A stretch of 10,275 nt of DNA from an uncultured Mycoplasmatota bacterium (GTDB lineage Bacteria; Bacillota_I; Bacilli_A; RF39; UBA660), in the NCBI GenBank assembly GCA_900547995.1, contig URIY01000047.1:1-10275 (forward strand), read 5' to 3'. The position numbers were made by a program, and so were the translations under genes. Under the pieces are notes generated by a model. That model was not told where the DNA came from. It searched no databases and was given only the letters and a program-made list of their open reading frames with translations. Each line of letters starts with the position of its first letter. Within the stretch, counting starts at the first letter, position 1. Below are positions 1 to 5,022 of this stretch, one piece after another.

Positions 1-88
1 CATTAGCAATTATATCTCTTGCTTCTTCACTTCTAAATAATGCTTTAAACATAGCGTCGTTTAATAGATTAATTTCTTTTCTGTTCAT
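1..88 (-). CDS. Rpn/PD-(D/E)XK nuclease-family transposase, N-terminal fragment (runs off left edge)
   Basis: The first 29 codons of a gene that continues beyond the left edge. The ATG at 86-88 is preceded by a purine-rich Shine-Dalgarno (AGGGAG) about 7 nt upstream. The peptide contains the stretch NDAMFKALF followed by RSEEAR, which I recognise as the usual opening of the Rpn / PD-(D/E)XK nuclease-family transposase proteins (PF12784 type) common in Firmicutes: an Asn-Asp, then a hydrophobic-aromatic segment before the nuclease core. The catalytic residues lie outside the window. Known members are recombination-promoting nucleases or defence-related DNases. The gene is separated from its upstream neighbour by a terminator and has its own candidate promoter and palindrome, so it is probably independently controlled. 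Family assignment from only 29 residues is an inference. Confidence 0.7.
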   Translation of the reverse strand, partial: MNRKEINLLNDAMFKALFRSEEARDIIAN

Positions 89-102
89 TATTTCTCCCTC
101 TA

Positions 103-114
103 GTAAGGCCTTAC
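103..114. promoter_or_regulatory. Perfect 12-bp palindrome (candidate operator) in the Rpn-gene leader
   Basis: GTAAGGCCTTAC reads identically on both strands. It is the most GC-containing spot in an otherwise A/T-dominated intergenic region. It lies 7 nt downstream of a candidate -10 box (122-127) and about 8 nt upstream of the Shine-Dalgarno, so it would cover the transcription start. A repressor site is the simplest reading; a 5' UTR hairpin is unlikely because the repeat has no loop. No binding protein can be named. Confidence 0.4.
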
Positions 115-121
115 AGAAAGA

Positions 122-150
122 AATTTACCATATATTTTTAAGTATTACAA
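122..150 (-). promoter_or_regulatory. Candidate sigma-A promoter for the left-edge Rpn gene
   Basis: On the minus strand, TTGTAA (145-150) and TAAATT (122-127) are separated by 17 bp. The -35 box is close to consensus and the -10 box is weak. The region is so A/T-rich that chance matches are expected; its position just after the upstream terminator supports it. Confidence 0.3.
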
Positions 151-160
151 ATTAATGATT

Positions 161-219
161 TAGAAAATCTGTATTATAAAAATACACAAATATTAGAAAT
201 TTGTATAACAGATTTTCTA
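161..219. repeat. 12-bp perfect inverted repeat enclosing a terminator hairpin
   Basis: TAGAAAATCTGT (161-172) and its exact reverse complement ACAGATTTTCTA (208-219) flank a smaller hairpin (183-191 with 199-207). The whole 59-bp unit can fold as one long imperfect stem or as nested hairpins. It lies between the SGNH gene and the Rpn gene. It could be an extended bidirectional terminator or a short dispersed palindromic element. Confidence 0.6.
178..207 (-). terminator. Rho-independent terminator after the SGNH gene
   Basis: Read on the minus strand, TATACAAAT (199-207) pairs with ATTTGTGTA (183-191) across a 7-nt loop with one G-U pair, followed by five T residues (178-182). It sits about 55 nt beyond the stop of the SGNH gene. 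The stem is A/T-rich, hence moderate confidence. Confidence 0.5.
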
Positions 220-263
220 TATCTGTACATTTTTTAAAGCAAATTAATCAATTTATATACATT

Positions 264-977
264 TTAATTTTTATTTAATATTTTATCATCTACTATATCA
301 GCAATTTTTTTACCTATACTTATATGTCCATCTTTAGTTGGATAAAAGTTATTATTAATTTTATCCTTTGTTATATCATTCATAATATCTACAAAATTAA
401 TTTCATAATTATTAGATATTTTTTTTACTTTTTTATTTAAGTATTCAAAATATTCATTATATGTATCATCATTAAAGATATTATAATACCCTATAAATAC
501 AATATCTTCTTTACAATATTGTCTCATTAATTTAAATAGATTTTCTATATCCTTTAAATATTCATCTAAATAGTTATATAATTCTTCTTTTGTATAATTA
601 TTTTTTAATAATAGTTTAGAAACTACATCATTACTACCTATTGATAATGTCACTAAATCAGCTTTAATTAAAGCATTTTTTATGGTCTTTTTTTTGCCTT
701 CTACTACTATTTCTTTATTTTCTTCGATATAATCAATTAAATCTATTGTTCGCATATTATCATTAAAATATAAATTTATATATGTTTCTAAAACTTTTTT
801 ATTTTCTAAATATTCTTTTATATAATCATTATAATTATAATCTTTTTTATTATATAAATTAATGCCTTGGGATATTTCGTCTCCTAATGATAAAAAATAT
901 ACTTTTTTATCTAAAGTACTTAAATATATTAAAAAAATTCCTAACAATACAATTCCTAAAACTAATATTTTTTTCAT
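264..977 (-). CDS. Membrane-anchored SGNH/GDSL-fold protein, probable pseudoenzyme
   Basis: A 237-residue protein with a short basic N-terminus (MKK) and one hydrophobic segment (about residues 4-20) acting as signal anchor or uncleaved signal peptide; there is no lipobox, so the body should be extracytoplasmic. The SGNH fold is indicated by block I SLGDEISQG (residues 30-38), block III SIGSND (112-117) and the C-terminal YPTKDGH (212-218). In active SGNH esterases block I reads GDS and the last block reads D-x-x-H-P; here the serine position is Glu34, the histidine position is Tyr212 and the aspartate position is probably Asn209. I infer a non-catalytic, perhaps ligand-binding protein. Family members act on lipids, acyl esters or cell-wall acetyl groups; no substrate can be assigned. 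The ATG at 975-977 has a GGGGTG ribosome site 4 nt upstream. It follows murA after 66 nt containing a terminator-like hairpin and no convincing promoter, so it may depend on readthrough. Confidence 0.75.
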   Translation of the reverse strand: MKKILVLGIVLLGIFLIYLSTLDKKVYFLSLGDEISQGINLYNKKDYNYNDYIKEYLENKKVLETYINLYFNDNMRTIDLIDYIEENKEIVVEGKKKTIKNALIKADLVTLSIGSNDVVSKLLLKNNYTKEELYNYLDEYLKDIENLFKLMRQYCKEDIVFIGYYNIFNDDTYNEYFEYLNKKVKKISNNYEINFVDIMNDITKDKINNNFYPTKDGHISIGKKIADIVDDKILNKN

Positions 978-987
978 ATTTCACCCC

Positions 988-1014
988 AAAATAAAAAGTA
1001 GATTTTATCTACTT
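988..1014 (-). terminator. Rho-independent terminator between murA and the SGNH gene
   Basis: On the minus strand AAGTAGAT (1007-1014) pairs perfectly with ATCTACTT (996-1003) across a 3-nt loop, followed by a T-rich run (TTTATTTT). It begins 29 nt after the murA stop and ends just before the SGNH ribosome binding site, so it could also work as an attenuator for the downstream gene. Confidence 0.7.
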
Positions 1015-1043
1015 AATTATATATTTTATTTTGAAATTTATGA

Positions 1044-2300
1044 TTATTTATCTATTAGTTCAATATCTGCTCCTACAGCTCTTAACTTTTCTATTAAGTT
1101 TTCATATCCTCTTAAGATATGTTCAACATCACTAATTGTTGTTTTTCCTTTAGCTTTTAACCCAGCAAGTAACATACAAGCACCAGCTCTTAGATCAGTT
1201 GCAACTACATCTTTACCTGTTAATGTTGATGGCCCTGCAATAGCAATCTTTCTAGGACCAACTTGAACAATATTGGCTCCCATTTTATTTAAATATTCAA
1301 CATTTTTAAATCTATTTTCATATATAGTTTCTTCTAAAGTTGATGTCCCACTACACTGTGTTAATAAAGCCGTAAGAGGTTGTTGCAAATCAGTTGGAAA
1401 TCCTGGATATCCAAGTGTTCTAATTTCAACGCTTTTTAGATTATTTGAACTTGATATAATTAAATTATCATCATTAACTATAAAACTAATACCCATTTCT
1501 TTTAATTTAGAAAGTAAAGATTCAATATGATCGGGAATTATATTACTTATTTTTAACTCATTACCAATAAGGGCACCTAAAATAGTATATGTCCCTGCTT
1601 CTATTCTATCAGGAATTACCTCGGAAAAACAGCCATTTAATTTAGGTACACCAACTATTCTAATTTCACTAGTACCTGCTCCTGATATTTTAGCACCCAT
1701 ATTATTTAAATAGGTTGCAACATTAACTACTTCGGGTTCCTTGGCAGCGTTTTCCAATATAGTTACCCCTTCTGCCCTTACAGAAGCAAGCAAAGTATTT
1801 ACAGTAGCTCCTACACTTGGCATATCTAAATAAATATGATTTCCCACTAGTTTATCGGCTTTTATAGTATATCTATTATTTTCTTCTACAATAGTTGCAC
1901 CAAGTAATCTAAATGATTTTAATGTTTGATCTATAGGTCTTGCACCAATTGAACAGCCACCTGGGAAATACATCTGAACGTATTTAAATTTTCCAAGTAA
2001 AGCACCCATAAAATAATATGATGCACGAAGTTTTTTCGATAATCTTTCTGGTATTTCTTTATTTACAATATTTGTTGGATCTATTTCCATATATTCATGA
2101 TCTCTTTTAACTGAAGCACCTAAATATTCAAGTGTTTCAACAAGAGCATCTATATCAGATACACCAGGTATATTATCAATTTTAACAACTCCGTCAGATA
2201 ATATTGAAGCTGGAACAAGTGCTACGGCACTGTTTTTAGCACCACTTATTTTAATTTCACCGGTTAACTCTTTACCACCATTTATAATAATCTGTTTCAT
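1044..2300 (-). CDS. murA: UDP-N-acetylglucosamine 1-carboxyvinyltransferase (MurA2/MurZ type by context)
   Basis: A 418-residue, full-length MurA, the cytosolic enzyme that transfers enolpyruvate from phosphoenolpyruvate to UDP-GlcNAc, the first committed step of peptidoglycan precursor synthesis. Visible landmarks are the substrate-binding Lys22-Asn23 in SGAKNSA, the Arg92 region (LRAS), the mobile loop PGGCSIGARP with the PEP-binding Cys116 (the residue alkylated by fosfomycin), the FPTD segment with catalytic Asp304, DLRAGA (369-374) and the C-terminal HILRGYE with Arg397. The ATG at 2298-2300 has a strong GGAGGA site 3-4 nt upstream. It lies 54 nt downstream of fba, as the second MurA copy lies near fbaA in Bacillus subtilis, so I infer the MurA2/MurZ paralogue; whether another murA exists elsewhere cannot be seen. 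A near-consensus promoter precedes it and readthrough from fba is also possible. Confidence 0.97.
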   Translation of the reverse strand: MKQIIINGGKELTGEIKISGAKNSAVALVPASILSDGVVKIDNIPGVSDIDALVETLEYLGASVKRDHEYMEIDPTNIVNKEIPERLSKKLRASYYFMGALLGKFKYVQMYFPGGCSIGARPIDQTLKSFRLLGATIVEENNRYTIKADKLVGNHIYLDMPSVGATVNTLLASVRAEGVTILENAAKEPEVVNVATYLNNMGAKISGAGTSEIRIVGVPKLNGCFSEVIPDRIEAGTYTILGALIGNELKISNIIPDHIESLLSKLKEMGISFIVNDDNLIISSSNNLKSVEIRTLGYPGFPTDLQQPLTALLTQCSGTSTLEETIYENRFKNVEYLNKMGANIVQVGPRKIAIAGPSTLTGKDVVATDLRAGACMLLAGLKAKGKTTISDVEHILRGYENLIEKLRAVGADIELIDK

Positions 2301-2318
2301 ACTTCCTCCATATATATT

Positions 2319-2346
2319 TCTATAATATTAATATGTAATTTGTCAA
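2319..2346 (-). promoter_or_regulatory. Sigma-A type promoter for murA
   Basis: On the minus strand a perfect TTGACA (2341-2346) is followed after 16 bp by TATAGA (2319-2324), 18 bp upstream of the murA start codon. No terminator separates fba from murA, so this would be an additional internal promoter. Confidence 0.5.
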
Positions 2347-2354
2347 AGTTGGTG

Positions 2355-3197
2355 TTAATACCTATTTATTGAATTTAAAGTTTCTAATTTTTCTTTAATT
2401 ACTTTCACAACTGCCTTTTCTCCACTGCTTATTATTTTTCTTGGATCATATACACTACTATCTGTTTCTAATAATTTTCTTACTTCTTTTGCCCATGCGA
2501 CCTGAAGATCAGTGTTAATATTAACTTTACAAATTCCATTTTTGATACATTCTCTTAGTGTTTTATTATTTATACCACTTGCTCCATGTAAAACAAGTGG
2601 CAAATCAGTATTTTCACTTATTTCTTTTATTAATTTAACATTTATATTGGGAAATTCCTTATATATTCCATGTACATTACCAACTGCTGGTGCAAGTAAA
2701 TCAACTTTTGTTTTCTTTACAAAAATAATACTACCTGTAACACTCGCATTTTTAGTATCACTGGCATCATGTTTACCTATTGAACCTATTTCAGATTCAA
2801 CTATTACTCGTTTTTTCCTTGCATATTCGATTACTTCATTAGTCATATCAATGTTGGTATCAATTTGTTTAAGTGACGCATCAAGCATAACAGATGTAAA
2901 AGATGCATCAATAGCCTTCTTACAGGATAAAACAGATGTTCCATGATCTAAATGAATTGATACAGGAACTGTAATATGTAAATCATGGACTAAATCATAT
3001 ATTAGTCCTGATGCTGTATGATAACCACCCATATATTCAATAGCACTTTCTGTAAAACCCATAATAACAGGACTTCTATATAAATTACAAGTTTTTAAAA
3101 TATACTTGGCCCACTCTAAATTATTTACATTAAATTGTGGTATAGCATAACCTTTTTTCCTTGCATCTATAAGTTCATTTTTCATATTAACTATCAT
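2355..3197 (-). CDS. fba: Class II fructose-1,6-bisphosphate aldolase
   Basis: A 280-residue zinc-dependent aldolase of the FbaA/GatY/KbaY family, close to the usual 280-290 residues. It interconverts fructose 1,6-bisphosphate with dihydroxyacetone phosphate and glyceraldehyde 3-phosphate in glycolysis and gluconeogenesis. The sequence shows the N-terminal GYAIPQFNVNN block, the metal/catalytic motif IHLDHG (residues 81-86, catalytic Asp84 and zinc ligand His85), ESEIG (134-138), NVHGIYK with His176, VLHGASG with His204, and KVNINTDL (224-231) for substrate phosphate binding. A tagatose-bisphosphate specificity cannot be excluded from sequence alone, but the neighbourhood (murA, mntP, spoIIR) matches fbaA of Bacillus subtilis. 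Start: the ATG at 3195-3197 has a GGTGG site 5 nt upstream and aligns with the family N-terminus; a second in-frame ATG four codons later is less well placed. It has its own strong promoter. Confidence 0.95.
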   Translation of the reverse strand: MIVNMKNELIDARKKGYAIPQFNVNNLEWAKYILKTCNLYRSPVIMGFTESAIEYMGGYHTASGLIYDLVHDLHITVPVSIHLDHGTSVLSCKKAIDASFTSVMLDASLKQIDTNIDMTNEVIEYARKKRVIVESEIGSIGKHDASDTKNASVTGSIIFVKKTKVDLLAPAVGNVHGIYKEFPNINVKLIKEISENTDLPLVLHGASGINNKTLRECIKNGICKVNINTDLQVAWAKEVRKLLETDSSVYDPRKIISSGEKAVVKVIKEKLETLNSINRY

Positions 3198-3212
3198 ACT
3201 ACCACCATATTC

Positions 3213-3241
3213 ATTATATAGTTTTAAAGCATAAAAATCAA
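3213..3241 (-). promoter_or_regulatory. Strong sigma-A promoter for fba
   Basis: On the minus strand TTGATT (3236-3241) and a perfect TATAAT (3213-3218) are exactly 17 bp apart, with the fba start 15 bp downstream of the -10. The -35 box overlaps the 3' arm of the mntP terminator. Confidence 0.75.
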
Positions 3242-3260
3242 GTTAATGACTAAACTTGAT
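3232..3260 (-). terminator. Rho-independent terminator after mntP
   Basis: On the minus strand ATCAAGTT (3253-3260) pairs perfectly with AACTTGAT (3237-3244) across an 8-nt loop and is followed by a run of T residues. It starts 13 nt after the mntP stop codon. Confidence 0.7.
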
Positions 3261-3273
3261 ATTTTTATTTAAA

Positions 3274-3804
3274 CTATATAGCATACATAATACCAATTAT
3301 AATTAAAATAGTTCCGCCTATTAGAGTTGCTACACTACCTATAATGGAACTAATTTTTTTACCTAATTTTAATCCTAAATACGTAAATAAATAACTACAT
3401 ACAGAAAAGGAAACGGCACATATAAACGGATTAATATGTAATGCATTCAATCCTATACCTACGGAAAAACTATCTATACTTACAGCAAGTCCAAATAGAA
3501 TTAATTCTGATATTTTCATTAACTTTACTTTATCTTCTTTTTTAAAGCTTTCAATAATCATTTCAATTCCTATAAATAATAAGACGATAAAAACTATTAT
3601 ATCTGGTGATATTTTAATAAATGATGTGATTGCCTTACCAACAAATAGACCTATAAGAGGCATAAAAAAATGATATATACCTACAATACTTGATAATAAA
3701 TTAATATATTTTTTGCTTAAGGAAAGTGTTCCATAAGCAAGGGATAATGAAAAAGCATCCATTGATAAAGATATTGAGATACTTAATAATATAATTATTT
3801 GCAT
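3274..3804 (-). CDS. mntP: Manganese efflux pump MntP
   Basis: A 176-residue membrane protein with about six hydrophobic segments, the normal MntP size. It consists of two related halves, each opening with an acidic motif inside the membrane: SMDAFSLSLAYG (residues 14-25, Asp16) and AVSIDSFSVGIG (107-118, Asp111). The first half also contains GIYHFFMPLIG (42-52), which matches the GIFHVFMPLFG region I recall from Bacillus subtilis MntP (YwlD) and argues against the paralogous YtaF group. MntP exports Mn(II) across the cytoplasmic membrane. The gene follows spoIIR, as in the B. subtilis spoIIR-mntP region. Its AGGAGG ribosome site, 8 nt before the ATG, is buried in a terminator-like hairpin at the end of a long leader, so expression is probably controlled at RNA level. 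Confidence 0.9.
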   Translation of the reverse strand: MQIIILLSISISLSMDAFSLSLAYGTLSLSKKYINLLSSIVGIYHFFMPLIGLFVGKAITSFIKISPDIIVFIVLLFIGIEMIIESFKKEDKVKLMKISELILFGLAVSIDSFSVGIGLNALHINPFICAVSFSVCSYLFTYLGLKLGKKISSIIGSVATLIGGTILIIIGIMYAI

Positions 3805-3840
3805 AAAAAAAGCCTCCTATAAAATTATATTTATAGGAAG
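3805..3840 (-). promoter_or_regulatory. Terminator-like hairpin sequestering the mntP ribosome binding site
   Basis: On the minus strand CTTCCTATAAA (3830-3840) pairs with TTTATAGGAGG (3813-3823) over 11 bp with one G-U pair and a 6-nt loop, followed by C and seven T residues directly before the ATG. The 3' arm contains the complete AGGAGG Shine-Dalgarno (3813-3818). Folding would both look like an intrinsic terminator and block ribosome entry, which is the layout of a riboswitch expression platform or attenuator. Confidence 0.7.
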
Positions 3841-3962
3841 AATTTTTATACGTTTAATACTTAATCTTTTTACCTTTACATCTATTTTTGCCATAAATCA
3901 TAAACATTATCTAGAATATTTCGTTTGAATAATTTTTATCATCTCATACAAACCATAGGTAT
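3841..3962 (-). other. mntP 5' leader (candidate RNA sensor or attenuator region)
   Basis: This stretch between spoIIR and mntP has no convincing gene. It holds a possible GTTTG/CAAAC pairing in its promoter-proximal half and a 25-codon open frame (ATG at 3892-3894, stop TAG at 3817-3819) that has no Shine-Dalgarno and ends inside the ribosome-site hairpin. I looked for the GGGGAGTA-type core of the yybP-ykoY manganese riboswitch, which often precedes mntP, and did not find it. Confidence 0.35.
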
Positions 3963-3991
3963 ATTATTTTTAGTATAATTTTTTTTGACAA
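3963..3991 (-). promoter_or_regulatory. Candidate promoter for mntP, defining a leader of about 150 nt
   Basis: On the minus strand TTGTCA (3986-3991) and AATAAT (3963-3968) are 17 bp apart, each one base from consensus. Transcription from here would start near 3956 and give a leader of about 150 nt. The A/T-rich context makes chance matches easy; the position just past the spoIIR stop supports it. Confidence 0.4.
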
Positions 3992-3992
3992 C

Positions 3993-4517
3993 TTACATGT
4001 ATTTATTTACAAGTTCTTTTACAAATGACGTATATTCAACATCAGTACTTTCTTCGGCTTCAATTAGACAAAGAGGAGGAAATAATACACACCACCAGTT
4101 ATCGCCAGCACCTTCTCCAATGGTAACTAATAGTGATTCATAATATCCTTCATCATATTTTAATCCTTTATATTCTTTTTCAGGAAAGTAATTTAATCCA
4201 AAATTAACAGTATATTTCATATCATAGTTGTTATCAACAAATATAGTATTAATTTTACTATTTACATTTTCCAAATTATCATTTATAACACGTCTTGCAT
4301 CTGATGAACCTTTTACATCTTTTAATAAATTGTACATATCTGTTTGTAGTTCTTCTTTTACCAATTTTTTCATTTCTTGATCATATGTAGAATTACTATT
4401 TGGTATAACTCTTATTCTAATTGCATCATCAGGTATTAATTTTTTGGATGTAATAATATTTCCTAAAAACGTATAAATAAATACTATTCCTATTATTAAA
4501 AGAAAAGTTTTTTTCAA
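3993..4517 (-). CDS. spoIIR: Stage II sporulation protein R
   Basis: SpoIIR is the forespore-made, secreted signalling protein that activates the SpoIIGA protease and hence pro-sigma-E processing in the mother cell. The N-terminus is basic then hydrophobic (KKTFLLIIGIVFIYTF), a signal peptide or anchor. Hallmarks of the family follow: IRIRVIPNSNS, FGLNYFPEKEY, and GEGAGDNWWCVLFPPLC near the C-terminus. Start choice: the first ATG (4524-4526) directly abuts the AGGAG Shine-Dalgarno (4527-4531), too close to be used, whereas the in-frame TTG at 4515-4517 lies 9 nt from it and gives a typical MKKTFLL start (174 residues). If the ATG is used the protein is 177 residues and ends at 4526. A terminator-like hairpin spans the start region, separating it from rlmH. 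I saw no convincing sigma-F promoter. Its presence points to an endospore-forming lineage. Confidence 0.93.
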   Translation of the reverse strand: MKKTFLLIIGIVFIYTFLGNIITSKKLIPDDAIRIRVIPNSNSTYDQEMKKLVKEELQTDMYNLLKDVKGSSDARRVINDNLENVNSKINTIFVDNNYDMKYTVNFGLNYFPEKEYKGLKYDEGYYESLLVTIGEGAGDNWWCVLFPPLCLIEAEESTDVEYTSFVKELVNKYM

Positions 4518-4552
4518 AAAAATCATCTCCTAATTAATAGTGGATGATTTTT
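4511..4552 (-). terminator. Terminator-like hairpin between rlmH and spoIIR overlapping the spoIIR start
   Basis: On the minus strand AAAAATCATC (4543-4552) pairs perfectly with GATGATTTTT (4518-4527) across a 15-nt loop and runs into a stretch of seven T residues. It lies 14 nt after the rlmH stop and would end the right-hand operon. Most of the spoIIR Shine-Dalgarno is in the loop, the first ATG is in the stem and the TTG start is just beyond it, so the same fold could limit spoIIR translation. Confidence 0.6.
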
Positions 4553-4566
4553 ATTTTTTTTATACA

Positions 4567-5022
4567 TTATTTATGATAACTTTCGTTATTTTGTATTTTA
4601 AATACCCTATATATTTGTTCTAAAAGCATAACTCTAAATAATTGATGAGGAAAAGTTAGGCTAGAAAATGATAATAGTTCATTTGACATTTTCTTGATAT
4701 CTTCATGAATACCATATGACCCACCAATAATAAACGTTATACATGGATTTTGAATGAATATCTTATCTATTTTTGATGCTAGTTCTTCTGATGTCACCAT
4801 ATTTCCTTTAATATCAAGGCATATAATATAGTCATTTCTATTAATATATTTATCAATTTCTTGTTTTTCCTTACTTAAAATAATTTGTGTATTTTTGTCA
4901 TTATAGTCATTTAATTCAATTATTTCCAGTTTGGTATACTTAGAAATTCTCTTTTTATACTCATCTAAAGCATCTTTCAAATATTTCTCTTTCAATTTTC
5001 CAACACATATAATTTTTATCAT
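4567..5022 (-). CDS. rlmH: 23S rRNA (pseudouridine1915-N3)-methyltransferase RlmH
   Basis: A 151-residue SPOUT-fold methyltransferase, slightly shorter than the usual 155-160. RlmH uses S-adenosylmethionine to methylate N3 of pseudouridine 1915 in helix 69 of 23S rRNA on assembled 70S ribosomes. The sequence opens with the family IICVGKLKEKYL block, shows the SAM-binding knot loop FIIGGSYGI (residues 97-105), then LSFSSLTFPHQLFRVMLLEQIYR, and ends in the conserved SYHK needed for catalysis. The start codon overlaps the walJ stop in an ATGA arrangement, with a weak GAGAG site 4 nt upstream, so it is translationally coupled to walJ; the same gene pair occurs in Bacillus subtilis (walJ and yydA, close together). 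It is the last gene of the operon. Confidence 0.96.
   Translation of the reverse strand: MIKIICVGKLKEKYLKDALDEYKKRISKYTKLEIIELNDYNDKNTQIILSKEKQEIDKYINRNDYIICLDIKGNMVTSEELASKIDKIFIQNPCITFIIGGSYGIHEDIKKMSNELLSFSSLTFPHQLFRVMLLEQIYRVFKIQNNESYHK

Noticed and set aside
161..219. Insertion-sequence ends or attachment site
   Set aside because: No target-site duplication, no transposase or integrase attached to it in the window, and the inner hairpin fits a terminator.
1015..1060. Promoter for the SGNH gene (TATAAT-like box at the murA 3' end)
   Set aside because: No acceptable -35 box at 16-18 bp, and transcription would run straight into the terminator hairpin at 988-1014.
862..1530. Plus-strand open frames opposite murA and the SGNH gene
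   Set aside because: They lie antisense to well-supported genes, have no ribosome site or family motif, and arise from the A/T-rich composition. The same applies to plus-strand frames at 2512-2946, 6659-6844, 7801-7986 and 8269-8457.
2351..2362. GGTGTTAATACC near-palindrome over the fba stop codon
   Set aside because: Imperfect, no loop or T-run, and partly coding; not a credible terminator or operator.
3886..3901. 15-codon frame starting ATG at 3899-3901 in the mntP leader
   Set aside because: No ribosome site and no link to the hairpin; overlapping short frames are expected by chance here.
3841..3962. yybP-ykoY manganese riboswitch upstream of mntP
   Set aside because: The conserved GGGGAGTA core and matching 3' segment are not visible; only the expression-platform-like hairpin is.
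4528..4600. Sigma-F promoter for spoIIR
   Set aside because: A GTATA element is present but no matching GG-containing -10 follows at the right spacing.
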